A stretch of 64,000 nt of DNA, from NCBI GenBank assembly GCA_001766655.1, contig MJCC01000003.1:278507-342506 (forward strand), given 5' to 3'. Of this stretch, positions 37,017 to 46,323 are shown one piece after another (within the stretch, counting starts at the first letter, position 1; each line of letters begins with the position of its first letter). The stretch comes from Phytomonas francai. Its lineage: Eukaryota; Euglenozoa; Kinetoplastea; Trypanosomatida; Trypanosomatidae. The notes below the pieces were generated by a model, which saw only the letters and a list, made by a program, of their open reading frames with translations, was not told the origin of the DNA and searched no databases. Position numbers and translations under genes: made by a program.

Positions 37017-38621
37017 TTAGTAGGTGTAAAAGTTCGCCAAGGGTTGACATGTTAATGGAGGGACGGTTGCATTTCGTTTAAAAGAAGCGCCTTTCGTTGC
37101 TTTCTGTATTCCCTGAGCTGATTCCGCGCGCACGTCGAAGACGACTAGGCGAGCAAAAAGGCTTTGAGGGATCTCAGGCAGTTCGAAAGCCCCCGCTGGC
37201 TGCTCTTTCGCCGAAGTGCCCTTCTCACGATGCGGGTCGAATTCGTTATTTTCACAGGCCGCAGTGAACCGCGTCGCATTCCAGCGTTGATCCCACTGGA
37301 AGATAAACAACCCGCAGCCCCGCCGCTCCGCCGTCGGCTGCGGAAAGAGCGCTGCGAAGGCGAAGGGGACCGATCGAGGGCTCCCCTGCGCGAGCGAGCG
37401 CTCGCAAATATGCACGACCCCCTCCCGGCAGGGATCGCAGAGAAACAAATGCAGGGTCCCAGACTCGGTAATGCAGGCGACGAGCTCGCGCAAGACGGGG
37501 ACCCCCCCACCTCTTGTTTCTTCCTCTTCCTTGCCCTGGCGTGGAGGCGGGTCAGTGGGGTCCCTTCCTTCCCCGCCGGGGAGGGAAATAAGATGGATGG
37601 AGAGGGCCCCCACGAGGCCCGCGGTCCTCCCACGCTCGAGCGTCCAGGCGGTCGTGATGAACTGGTCCTCGCGGAATTCGACGACGCGCAGCCGCGTCCT
37701 GGACTCGCCGATGGTGACCCCGAACCGCCCCTCCGGCGTGATCGCGACCGCGCGCAGGGTGGACTCGTGCAGGGACTTCTCCGTGAGCAGAAAGCGCACT
37801 TCGCCGGGGGCCCTTTTCCCCGCGGACGGCGCGTCCGCCCCGGACGAGCGCGCGCGCGCGGGGGTCGTGCGTTTGACGGTGAGCAGCCGCAGCGCGCCCT
37901 TGCGCTCGCCCGGGAGCATCACGCGGAGGCGCTCGAGGGCGATCCCGGCGCCGACCGCCGGCGCCCACACCCTCGCCATCGCCACGCAGTCCTGCAGGGC
38001 GCGATCGTGGGCGGGCGGGAAGGCCGCCCAGGTGAATCTCTGCACGAGGCGCTCGTCGAAGACGTAAATTTGGCAGCCCCCGCCCGCGCGGGGGTCCGCG
38101 CCGAGGCCGACGACGACGCACGACGGGCCATGACGGAGGGCCGCCACCGCCGCCGGGAACGCCGCCGCCGCCAGCACCCGCGCCCGCCCGCCCCCCCACG
38201 ACGCCGACAAAACCGACGCCGACGCCGAGTCCGACGGCGAATCGCCGGGGTCGTCCGTTTCGTCGTCGTCCGTTTCCGCGGGCAGGCTCGCGTCGAGGAG
38301 GCGCACCGTCGCGGCCGCGCGCCCCCCCCCCGCCCCCGCGGCGGCCACGACGCTGCTCTGCTCGTGCAGGCTCAGCAGCCCGACGCCGCCGTCGACGACG
38401 CGCCGGAGGACCTCGACGAGGCCGCCCGCGGGCGCGGCCCCCGACGATTCCCCGCCCCGCCTTTCGGCCCGCCGGCGGCGCACCCCCTCGAGGGCGGCCT
38501 CCGCGCTGTAGACGACGAACCCCGCGGGGGTCCCGAGGCCGAGGCTGCGGCCGGAGCCCGCCCACGCCACGCACGTGATCGCGTGCCAATCCGGCAGCCC
38601 GCGCGCGTCGGATATCGCCAC
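37017..38621 (-). CDS. PROPPIN-like (Atg18/WIPI) beta-propeller with no ATG start
   Basis: 534 residues from a GTG at 38621. The order of segments fits PROPPINs: blade 1 ITCVAWAGSGRSLGLGTPAG and FVVYSA, then GVGLLSLHEQSSVVAAAG (compare the family's ML-x-x-LVG section), IYVFDE, the blade with LHESTLRAVAITPEGRFGV and LRVVEF, and a last blade LVACITESGTLHLFLC. PROPPINs bind PI3P/PI(3,5)P2 through a conserved (F/L)RRG motif and act in autophagy and endosome traffic. The equivalent here seems to read LERG (in WTLERGRT). The frame is open upstream for only seven codons and no ATG occurs in the first 200. The GTG stands in a strong context (GATACCGTGG) 41 bases after a pyrimidine-rich tract and GTACAG. 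Other WD-type propellers remain possible. Confidence 0.58.
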   Translation of the reverse strand: MAISDARGLPDWHAITCVAWAGSGRSLGLGTPAGFVVYSAEAALEGVRRRRAERRGGESSGAAPAGGLVEVLRRVVDGGVGLLSLHEQSSVVAAAGAGGGRAAATVRLLDASLPAETDDDETDDPGDSPSDSASASVLSASWGGGRARVLAAAAFPAAVAALRHGPSCVVVGLGADPRAGGGCQIYVFDERLVQRFTWAAFPPAHDRALQDCVAMARVWAPAVGAGIALERLRVMLPGERKGALRLLTVKRTTPARARSSGADAPSAGKRAPGEVRFLLTEKSLHESTLRAVAITPEGRFGVTIGESRTRLRVVEFREDQFITTAWTLERGRTAGLVGALSIHLISLPGGEGRDPTDPPPRQGKEEEETRGGGVPVLRELVACITESGTLHLFLCDPCREGVVHICERSLAQGSPRSVPFAFAALFPQPTAERRGCGLFIFQWDQRWNATRFTAACENNEFDPHREKGTSAKEQPAGAFELPEIPQSLFARLVVFDVRAESAQGIQKATKGASFKRNATVPPLTCQPLANFYTY

Positions 38622-39066
38622 GGTATCGAAAGTCGCTGTCTTTTAGAAATGCTATGGGTTTCCTGTACGAAGTCAAACCATAAGATAGAAGGATAGTTAC
38701 ACCAGTTAGCAAATCCATTCGTGCCCCTGTATTTATTGGGGGTAATTTGGAACAAAAACAAGGGAATTTATCCTTTTTTTTTTTTTTTAAAACGATCTAA
38801 GCGACACTCCCCCGACGGAGCACCCCTAGAGCCCCCGCCTCCTTCTGTATCATAGTCTCACGAGAGAAGTGATAGTGGAAAAGCCTCGAGTCATTCCATG
38901 TCATCACTCTCCCCCCAAAAAACACACATAAAAAAATAAACCATTTATCAGCCTCTTCTGATCTTTGCCATTTCAGAAGCTTCTCCCTGAATATTGATTT
39001 CCTTTTTTTTTTTTTAGACCATCGCTATGCTGAGAAAGAACGAGAACTAAATCCTTTCATTCGATT
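38622..39066. other. Spacer
   Basis: Coding-strand sequence just upstream of the PROPPIN gene is pyrimidine-rich and ends in GTACAG (about 38663), a plausible trans-splice acceptor. T-runs at about 38773-38790 and 39003-39017. No gene seen. Confidence 0.5.
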
Positions 39067-40437
39067 TTACTTCAGGGTAGATTGCCATAAATTTTCCTCT
39101 CTCGCTATCATCCGGCGAACCATTTCCCCACATTTCACCATCGCTTTCTTATGTGTAGAGGAGGAATTCGCCTCTTTGAGAGAGCGATGGTGTCGAATCG
39201 AGTTTGCAGAGGAGCACGAACGCAACATAGGAACGTCCAAACCCCGAAAAAGACGCTGCTCGCTGGGATGCACCACCATTACTAACGCATTTGGCAATTC
39301 GTCAGACGTTTTTTTGTCATTTGGTTTCGTCTTTCCAGTTTTTTTCGCGTTTTCACGGTTAATATGGGCTCGATAGAGGCTGTAACGCATAAAATATGCG
39401 AGGCGAACCGCGTTTTGCTCGCACAGCGCGGCGAGTGAGAGATTTCCACGCTTAGCCTCCGTTGGAGGGTTCGGACTGGCATTTCCGAGGGTGGTAAGAA
39501 TACCCCGCACGTGTGGAAGCTGGCAAATCATATCAAACTCTTCTGTTGGATTCGAAACGTGAAGTTTTATCCGTAGAGGCTGGGCGGTGGGCAATGAAGG
39601 AAGGCAATTGAGATCCGCCTGGAGCTGAAAGGCGTGGTGAATATTTTGCAGAAGTGATTGCCGAGCACAGCGCTCCTGCAGGGAGGTATTCGTAGCCGCC
39701 AGGGAACCTGAACGAAGATGTGCCTCGAGTTTAATCTGCCAAAGGCATGAAAAGGGAATCGTCAGGTGAATCGTCGGCTCCTCACTGGGGGAAATCGCGT
39801 TATTGTCTACTCTCACTTTTTCTCCCACGAGCTCGGGGCTATCCTCTTTCGACGCGCGAAGCAAAGCCCCCTGTCGGCGAAGCTCCTCCGTGCAGTTCGC
39901 TAGACAGCTCCCCCCCAAGAGCGGCTCTGTCAGAAATTTCGGCGTAAACACCTCCAGTATCTCGCCTTCCTTACCCTCCACATCGTAAAAACGATCCGCG
40001 GATACTAAAGACGACGATGCTATACCGCAATTCCGCGCATTCACATACCACAAATCCGAATGGGTAGTTTCCAGCGGTACATGCCCCTTGTTTTTTTCTG
40101 TCCTTTTACTATTATCTTTCTGGATTGGGATCATCTTCTCAAGCTCATCCAGATTCGTCGGTACAAGCACCTGATTCCATCGTGGAGCTATTAAGCTGCT
40201 TAGCAGCATTGCATCCACCACATCACGATATTGTTCGAGGAAGAGCGTCTTTTCACCTTTTTTCTCGTCAGGAATTGTCGGATGTTGGGGGCTTTGGCCG
40301 AGCGCTTCCACGTATAAGGAAAGCCACTGGGCGTACGGGATGTGAGTCGCATCACGATGCGGGGCAGACTTCAATAACGCTGCGAAAGGCGCTATCACCT
40401 TGAAAAGACTAGCCGCTCCCGAAGTTATGGATGCCAT
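39067..40437 (-). CDS. Hypothetical protein, 456 residues
   Basis: ATG at 40437 (MASITSGAASLFKVIAP). The first 30 residues have no acidic residue and could direct the protein to the mitochondrion. Later parts mix strand and helix, such as QYRDVVDAMLLSSLIAPRWN and AALCEQNAVRLAYFMRYSLY, and the C-terminal 100 residues are lysine-rich. LVMVVHPSEQRLFRGLDVP is a hydrophobic strand with a conserved-looking turn. No family was recognised. It sits between RPE and the PROPPIN gene. Confidence 0.6.
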   Translation of the reverse strand: MASITSGAASLFKVIAPFAALLKSAPHRDATHIPYAQWLSLYVEALGQSPQHPTIPDEKKGEKTLFLEQYRDVVDAMLLSSLIAPRWNQVLVPTNLDELEKMIPIQKDNSKRTEKNKGHVPLETTHSDLWYVNARNCGIASSSLVSADRFYDVEGKEGEILEVFTPKFLTEPLLGGSCLANCTEELRRQGALLRASKEDSPELVGEKVRVDNNAISPSEEPTIHLTIPFSCLWQIKLEAHLRSGSLAATNTSLQERCARQSLLQNIHHAFQLQADLNCLPSLPTAQPLRIKLHVSNPTEEFDMICQLPHVRGILTTLGNASPNPPTEAKRGNLSLAALCEQNAVRLAYFMRYSLYRAHINRENAKKTGKTKPNDKKTSDELPNALVMVVHPSEQRLFRGLDVPMLRSCSSANSIRHHRSLKEANSSSTHKKAMVKCGEMVRRMIAREENLWQSTLK

Positions 40438-40970
40438 TTTACGTCCACCCTCTTCTCCTCCCGCCAGTCTTGATGAGTCTAGTTAATATAAGTTTACAAA
40501 GAAGAGAAGGAAAAAAAAGGGGCTTGGGGATACTTAATATACAGGCTCAGCAAGAAGCAAACATCAACAACAGAGACACTTAGGTGATTAATAAAGAATG
40601 GAGACATGCCAGTTATGGTATCTGAATCGAGGAGTTTATTATCTCTCCCCATATATCTTTAATAGAAATTAAAACTAGTGCAAGGAAGTTGCACAAAAAA
40701 TTCAAGTTCCTTTGATACAATTGGGGGAAAAAGGCAACAACAAATAAACAAAAACAGAAAAATGATGCACTTTTTTTTTTCACAGCCGCTTTTAATGAAA
40801 TATTTCATCTTCACGTATGCACTGACCCACGTAGTGGATTACGCCTACTTGTTCCTTTAAGTTCATTCACTTTTCCAGAACGCTGATCCAACAAATTAAA
40901 AAAAAGAAACACAAAACAGAAATAAAAAATGGTATCCGTGACTCTTTTTTTACTTTTTTTTTTTGACCAT
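40438..40970. other. Spacer
   Basis: AT-rich, with a T-run at about 40771-40780 and T-rich stretches around 40945-40963. No gene seen. Confidence 0.5.
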
Positions 40971-41930
40971 TTAAGAGTGTAGATACTTGGCAACGGTCTT
41001 TCGTAGCCCCTCAATAGCCTTCCTACGATCCTTTTCCTGAAATATGTACGTTCCAGACACAATCACGTTCGCGCCGGCTGCCGCCACGGTCTCGATCGTC
41101 TTGTCCGAGATCCCGCCGTCGACCTGGATGTCCAAATACGGGTAGTCCGCCCGCAGCGCGCTCACCTTGGGCACCACCTCCGGCATAAACGCCTGCCCGC
41201 CGAAGCCGGGCTCGACCGTCATCACGAGCACCATATCCACCAGCCCTTCCGCGAGCAGCGCCGTGAGCCGGGCGTCCGGGAGCGTCGTGTGGGGCCGAAT
41301 CGCGACCCCGACGCGCATCCCGGCCGCGCGAATCCGTGCCGCGACCTCGCGCGGCGTTCCCGTGGCCTCGAGATGGAAGCTCATTTGCGAGGCCCCCGCG
41401 CGCGCGAGCTCGTCGACCCACCGCCCGGGGTCCGCCACCATGCAGTGCACGTCGAGGAAGACGCCGGGGAGGCGGCGCCGGAGGGCGCGCACGACGCACG
41501 GCCCAATCGTCAGGTTCGGCACGAAGTGCCCGTCCATGACGTCGACGTGCAGCCACACTGGCCCCGTTTTCCCGCCAGCAGCCTCCTTTCCTGTGTCACC
41601 ATGAACCTCCTTTCCTGTGCCATCATGAACTTCCTTTCCTGTGTCATCGTGAACCTCCTTTCCTGTGTCACCATGAACCTCCTTTCCTGTGTCACCATGA
41701 ACCTCCTTTCCTGTGTCATCGTGAACCTCCTTTCCTGTGTCACCATGAACCTCCTTTCCTGTGTCACCATGAACCTCCTTTCCTGTGCCATCATGAACTT
41801 CCTTTCCCGCACTTTGAGGGGGGTTGAGCGGCAGGAGCGTCTCGCACTCGTCCGCGAGCCGCGCGAAGTCGCAGGCGAGGATGGAGGGCGCGATGATCGC
41901 GAGAAGGGCGGGGCCCTCGCCGGCGGACAT
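40971..41930 (-). CDS. RPE: Ribulose-5-phosphate 3-epimerase with repeat insertion
   Basis: 319 residues from the ATG at 41930 (MSAGEGPALL); typical RPEs have 220-230. The enzyme interconverts ribulose 5-phosphate and xylulose 5-phosphate in the pentose phosphate pathway. Family motifs are all there: IAPSILACDFARL, HVDVMDGHFVPNLT, LDVHCMV, MTVEPGFGGQAFMP and VDGGI, which contain the metal-binding His and Asp residues of the TIM barrel. Between the first helix and the second strand lies an insertion of about 85 residues made of an eight-residue repeat (GKEVHGDT and variants). No peroxisome signal is seen at the C-terminus (ends LHS), unlike many glycosomal enzymes. Upstream in-frame ATGs at 42044 and 42035 exist but the region is a proline-rich C-tract leader. 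Confidence 0.93.
   Translation of the reverse strand: MSAGEGPALLAIIAPSILACDFARLADECETLLPLNPPQSAGKEVHDGTGKEVHGDTGKEVHGDTGKEVHDDTGKEVHGDTGKEVHGDTGKEVHDDTGKEVHDGTGKEVHGDTGKEAAGGKTGPVWLHVDVMDGHFVPNLTIGPCVVRALRRRLPGVFLDVHCMVADPGRWVDELARAGASQMSFHLEATGTPREVAARIRAAGMRVGVAIRPHTTLPDARLTALLAEGLVDMVLVMTVEPGFGGQAFMPEVVPKVSALRADYPYLDIQVDGGISDKTIETVAAAGANVIVSGTYIFQEKDRRKAIEGLRKTVAKYLHS
41584..41807. repeat. 24-bp minisatellite inside RPE
   Basis: Nine full copies plus a degenerate tenth of a 24-base unit (plus strand begins TCCTTTCCTGTGTCACC) encode eight residues each. Variants HGDT, HDDT and HDGT recur in a mirrored pattern, suggesting duplication of groups of units. Length is an exact multiple of three, so the frame is kept. 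Confidence 0.95.
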
Positions 41931-42514
41931 CGGAGAGGGGAGGACGAGGGGGAGGGGGGGGGGGGGATTCGCGGATGAGGGGTCGCTGCGCGCGCGTCTA
42001 AAGGGATATGTATGATAGGTAGAGCCACTTGGCATCGTCCCCATTGGGATTCGAGAATAAAGGAATGGGATGGGAAAGAGAATAAATGGATGCTTAGTGG
42101 TCGCCTCCCCTCCCCTCCCCAGGGAAAGAAGGGGGTGGGGAACATGCAGCTGATAATAAATATTACGTTGTTCATCTGTATGCAAAGGAGGAGAAAGGTT
42201 TTTTTTTAAATTTTCACATCCACAAATACTTGCGGTGTTTTAAACGCATTTTCGAGATCCTTAAGCGTAAAGGTAGAGGCACCCGCTTAAGGAAGAGAAC
42301 TCACGCCGAAAAATTCACCCTGAGTCAAGATGCTCAGAATAGACGCACGGGAAAAATAATAATAATACTCGCTGTAAAAACACACTCGGACGGGATGGGG
42401 AAAGGGGATATTAAACACATATCCTATATGAATAACTTAAAAATTATGCATGTCCCCGCTTTCCTCTACCTTTATTTGCATTTGGAATGCAATCCTTGAG
42501 GACTCTCTTCCTTT
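41931..42514. other. Spacer with C-tract leader
   Basis: Just upstream of the RPE ATG the coding strand is almost pure C/T, including a C-run (plus G-run 41957-41967); the likely acceptor is ATCCCTTTAG near 42000. The rest is AT-rich with nothing recognisable. Confidence 0.55.
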
Positions 42515-43471
42515 TTAGTTCCCAGAGGCGAGCAGGATGAACGATTCCTCCGTGCAGTAAACCCTTTTACAGCGCTCCCATACCTTCTGAACGAGTTCTC
42601 CTAGCTTTTCCAGTGCCTCCACGAGCCTGTACGGTGAATCATTTAAACCATAACGAAAGGCCGCCATCCTTAGGTTTACGGTGCCCAAGTCGACGTCATG
42701 AGTGCTGGGCGCAACTCTGATGACGGACCCACGCTCTTCCTCAGATTCTCTTTCGATAAGCTGCAAAAGAAACGATGCGAAGGAGTTTCCTCGACATCTA
42801 TGAAAGTCCTGCCGGAGCGCGAGAACCCCCTCCTGCAGGACGCTCTCCATCTTCACGAGCGCGGCGAGAAGCCCGTAGACGCCGACGCCAAGCTGCGCCG
42901 ACGAACCTAAGCCTCTTTTAGCAGCGCAGGAATCCATTTCCCCTCCCGACCCCCCCATCTCGACGTCAAATCCCATTTCCCCCGGTACCTTTGGCGATTG
43001 AGAAGACTTAAAATCGATCTTGTCCAAGCCCTGACGGCAAGCTGATACCTTACGCTGCCAAACCTGTAGAATATCCGATATCGCCTTGAGAAGTTTTTCA
43101 AGATTTCGCTGATGGTCGCCGACGAGGTGCTCGACGACCGCGGGGGGGAAGGCTTGGAGGACCCCCAGCGGCGGCGTGCACGCAATTGCGGGGGGAATCG
43201 CCGCTGGAATCCATTTATCGGAATTCGACCCCCTCGAGCAGCCTTCAAAATGCTTTTCCATCTCTTTACATTTCCCAAACAATCCCAAGGAGGGTGGGAG
43301 AGGCGCCGATGGATGTCGCCTAGAGGCTCCTTCGATACAAAAGCATTGCCGGGTGATACTTTCCATCGCGCGGAGGTGGTTCACGACGGCAGGAATGAGA
43401 TTTTGACATTCCCGGAAGCGCTCAATAACGTCGAGGACGACCCGTTCATTCGAGGATTGAGTCCTCGACAT
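42515..43471 (-). CDS. Helical hypothetical protein, 318 residues
   Basis: ATG at 43471 (MSRTQSSNERVVLDVIERF). Nearly all predicted helix, with amphipathic segments such as NLIPAVVNHLRAMESI, LEKLLKAISDILQVWQRKV and LVEALEKLGELVQKVWERC. The layout suggests a helical bundle or a coiled-coil subunit of a complex such as Mediator or the nuclear pore, but no family was recognised. The start is supported by a pyrimidine-rich tract and CCCAAG nine bases upstream on the coding strand. The middle third is looser and contains glycine-rich linkers. Confidence 0.6.
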   Translation of the reverse strand: MSRTQSSNERVVLDVIERFRECQNLIPAVVNHLRAMESITRQCFCIEGASRRHPSAPLPPSLGLFGKCKEMEKHFEGCSRGSNSDKWIPAAIPPAIACTPPLGVLQAFPPAVVEHLVGDHQRNLEKLLKAISDILQVWQRKVSACRQGLDKIDFKSSQSPKVPGEMGFDVEMGGSGGEMDSCAAKRGLGSSAQLGVGVYGLLAALVKMESVLQEGVLALRQDFHRCRGNSFASFLLQLIERESEEERGSVIRVAPSTHDVDLGTVNLRMAAFRYGLNDSPYRLVEALEKLGELVQKVWERCKRVYCTEESFILLASGN

Positions 43472-44127
43472 GATTCTTACCTTGGGCGGATTAAACAAAG
43501 CACCAAAAAAGGGAAACACATTTCATTTCCATAGAAGAATGAAAAATCGAGGAAAAAGTAAAAATTTCACATCCCAATGGGTGCTAAAGAAGTATCTGAT
43601 GAATAGTATACTAGGAAGCAATAATATCCCGCGATGAGCCCATCCTTCTGACCTCTAGAGCCTCATTCTCTTTATATAAATGAGGAGACGCATTAGATCA
43701 GTCTCTGGAACGTACAGGAGAAGCACCATCACATGTATGTGAATCCTTTTAGATCCACAGTGAATATACGCTTAAAGGTTTCAATTTATTCTCAAACAAG
43801 AGGGCCTCGTTTATTATCGAAGCCCTCATTTCTAGGCAATGGAAAAAGAAAACATACATGAACTTGAGATACACTTTAGTATTTTCCTCTAAGAGAACTC
43901 TGGAAAATCAGATTGGATTTACTGAACAGCCAGTATACTTTTTTTGATCAACACAAATGCTAATTTATCATAACAGAAGCATTCCTTTTAAAAAAATGGT
44001 TGATATTTTTATCAAACAGATTTCAATACTTTTACGATCAGAATATACTGAGAAGAGTCCGATACATGCGAGTACCGACACCTATATAGCCATATGCGAA
44101 TGCACGCACGACGATAAATGCACGCCT
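43472..44127. other. Spacer
   Basis: AT-rich; the start-proximal 60 bases hold the pyrimidine tract described for the helical protein. No RNA gene or further frame seen. Confidence 0.5.
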
Positions 44128-44748
44128 TTACGGCAGTTGAAAGGTGGGCTCGTCGAAGACGGGCTGGCGAAGCGCGGCGTGAAGGCCACTGACGCCGACG
44201 GAGATCAACAAAATCCAAAACACGATGTCCATCCCCCCCGTGAGGTAAAAGGCCAGCAGGGCGGCAATGGAAAGAATCACGTCGAGCTGAACCGGGGTGA
44301 AGCCCCGATCCCAGAGGTAGATCTCCCCCGTCGAGTCCGCGCGGAGGGCGAGGGCGCGGACCTGGAAGAAGCAAAGCAGCAGGAACAGCATCGAAAGTGA
44401 GAAGAGTGGGTTTATCATCAGAATATAGGAGCAGCAGAAAATGGAGAGGAAGATGTAGTTGTTGTAGAAGTACGGGATATTCTGCGAGAGCCGGCTCGAG
44501 ACGTCGGAGACGCCCGTGGGGAGGGCGAAGTGCGCGCGATTGAAGAACTCCGCCCACGGCCGCGTCGTGGAGAAGAGGCTTTTGACGTTTTGTACACTCA
44601 CCACGTAAAGCGCGCGAATTTTGGTGAGCAGGGGGTCGTTGGAGGTGATGATCGTGGTGTAGGTCGGGCTGGGAGCGCTACTATTGGCGCCTTCCATAAG
44701 CGGCGCCGACGCGTTGCCGGTTGGCTTGATGAAGGAAACAGACGTCAT
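44128..44748 (-). CDS. PRA1-family prenylated Rab acceptor
   Basis: 206 residues. A cytosolic N-terminus is followed by the PRA1 signature RPWAEFFNRAHFALPTGVSD (about 64-83), the SQNIPYFYNNYIFLSI segment that corresponds to the family's R-x-x-x-N-x-x-Y-x-x-x-N-Y, and four hydrophobic segments in two hairpin pairs. PRA1 proteins (Yip3 in yeast) sit in ER and Golgi membranes and help deliver prenylated Rab GTPases. Directly upstream lies a second, longer member of the family. Confidence 0.85.
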   Translation of the reverse strand: MTSVSFIKPTGNASAPLMEGANSSAPSPTYTTIITSNDPLLTKIRALYVVSVQNVKSLFSTTRPWAEFFNRAHFALPTGVSDVSSRLSQNIPYFYNNYIFLSIFCCSYILMINPLFSLSMLFLLLCFFQVRALALRADSTGEIYLWDRGFTPVQLDVILSIAALLAFYLTGGMDIVFWILLISVGVSGLHAALRQPVFDEPTFQLP

Positions 44749-45192
44749 AGATGTAGGGGTGAGGTTTTTGCTCAGTCTCTCAGGAATTACTTCTTAGTTC
44801 GCGTTTTTTTTTCTCAAAGGAAGGAGTCCTTGAAGCAGCTTTAAAGCAAGAAGAAGGAGTTTAGTAAAATGACAATAAAATACGTATTTTTTTTACCTTT
44901 TTTTTTTTATATGACTGAATATTCTTAGGTATTTATACAAAGGGTAATTAATGCAGATAAGCGATAGATGTGCTGGATACACACTGTCTTTTCCTTCATT
45001 CTGGACTCATATTCAGAGTTTCGATATAAAAGCATTTTTGAGTTTCAGGGTAAAATGTTAAAACAAAGTGTTATATATATATATATATATATACATATAT
45101 ATGCATGCTTGCGATTATATGCATACTTATTTTATTTAAAATTTTCCCATTTCATGAGCTTTTCTTCAATTCCACAGAGAAACCTTCTATTT
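44749..45192. repeat. Spacer with TA microsatellite
   Basis: A TA array of about 20 bases at 45074-45093 with flanking ATGC/ATAT sequence. T-runs near 44888-44907. No gene seen. Confidence 0.55.
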
Positions 45193-46323
45193 TCAAGATT
45201 TTGGTGCATCCTCAAAGGATATTCCTAACCTTTCCCGTTCTTGCTGCGCATTCCGCAGATTTTCATTCGAACGCATTTCCTCTTCTGGGTCGAGGAGATC
45301 GCCCTCAAGGTATACTAAAAATAACATAATCAGCATCAAAGCATAGCGGACCAACAATGGGCGGCACTTTTCCAGCTTTTCATCGTCAAAATAAGGAGGT
45401 GTTCTCCACAAGGCGTGCGGAATCACGATGAGAAAATTCATTAAAAAGATCATCAACCCCGTTTTCACACCATCAAAAAAAAGAAACACAACACAGTACG
45501 CAAATAGCAGGCTATGACCGAGAATGTGGTATGCAATTTGGAAACCCCACAAACAAATAAAACTATGCGATTGACTGGTTTCGATGCCTTTTACTAAAAC
45601 ACCGTAGATCAGCATGCACGTTACAAAATAAACCACAAAGTACGGAAGACTGTAAAACAGCAAAAATGGTAGAGTGATGATGCAGGATAGCTCCATATAG
45701 TTCCACGCGTAGTAGGGGACGTTCAGGTTAATCCGCGAGAGCGCTTCCTTTGAATTGGCTGGGAAGCTCATTTGATCGAGATTCATAAAATCCGACCGCC
45801 ACGGCAGCCGTTCCTTGTCAACGTTTTTGTAGATGGCTACGAGCGTATCTATTACCCTAAACAGCATGTGAACAGCAGTGTACAAAAAAAAACCATTATA
45901 TGAATTCCTTCCGAGCTTAAAAAGACCGTGAATCCCTGTATCTTCCACTTCATCTTTACTAATATTAGCATTGACTTGCGTAAACGAAATTGAATCTTCG
46001 GGAGGGGCCCCTGTTGGGGAGAAGAAGCTCCGGAAAAAAGATTCGTCATCGGCGTAGAGGTCGTTCATCGTAGCAACATCTTTGTTGGAAGGGGAGTTGA
46101 AAAGAGGGTCCAGTGCTCTTTCCGAGTTCATAGCGTAGTGATGCTTTATTAAATTCAAGACTTCGCTGAACTTCTCGTGGTGAATATCCCTTTCGGAGTT
46201 TGGTTTGTGTCTTGAATGGTTTGAGCTGACAGAATCATAAAGTTGAGAGCGGCTACGGAGGTTCTTGATCTCGCTTTCTCCTCGGCGAGGGTTGTTTAAA
46301 GGTTTTATATATTTTTGGTGCAT
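45193..46323 (-). CDS. PRA1-family membrane protein, long form
   Basis: 376 residues. The N-terminal 175 are hydrophilic with no known domain. The PRA1 region starts near residue 180: PWRSDFMNLDQMSFPANSKE then ALSRINLNVPYYAWNYMELS, followed by four hydrophobic segments (LPFLLFYSLPYFVVYFVTCM and others) and a short charged tail. It shares the motif order of the neighbouring gene 44128-44748, but pairwise identity by eye is low, so the two either diverged long ago or came together independently. Traffic of Rab proteins is inferred from the family. The N-terminal extension is unusual for PRA1. Confidence 0.78.
   Translation of the reverse strand: MHQKYIKPLNNPRRGESEIKNLRSRSQLYDSVSSNHSRHKPNSERDIHHEKFSEVLNLIKHHYAMNSERALDPLFNSPSNKDVATMNDLYADDESFFRSFFSPTGAPPEDSISFTQVNANISKDEVEDTGIHGLFKLGRNSYNGFFLYTAVHMLFRVIDTLVAIYKNVDKERLPWRSDFMNLDQMSFPANSKEALSRINLNVPYYAWNYMELSCIITLPFLLFYSLPYFVVYFVTCMLIYGVLVKGIETSQSHSFICLWGFQIAYHILGHSLLFAYCVVFLFFDGVKTGLMIFLMNFLIVIPHALWRTPPYFDDEKLEKCRPLLVRYALMLIMLFLVYLEGDLLDPEEEMRSNENLRNAQQERERLGISFEDAPKS

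Noticed and set aside
45074..45110. TA repeats as a replication origin or centromere
   Set aside because: Short microsatellites of this kind occur in many spacers here; nothing distinguishes this one.
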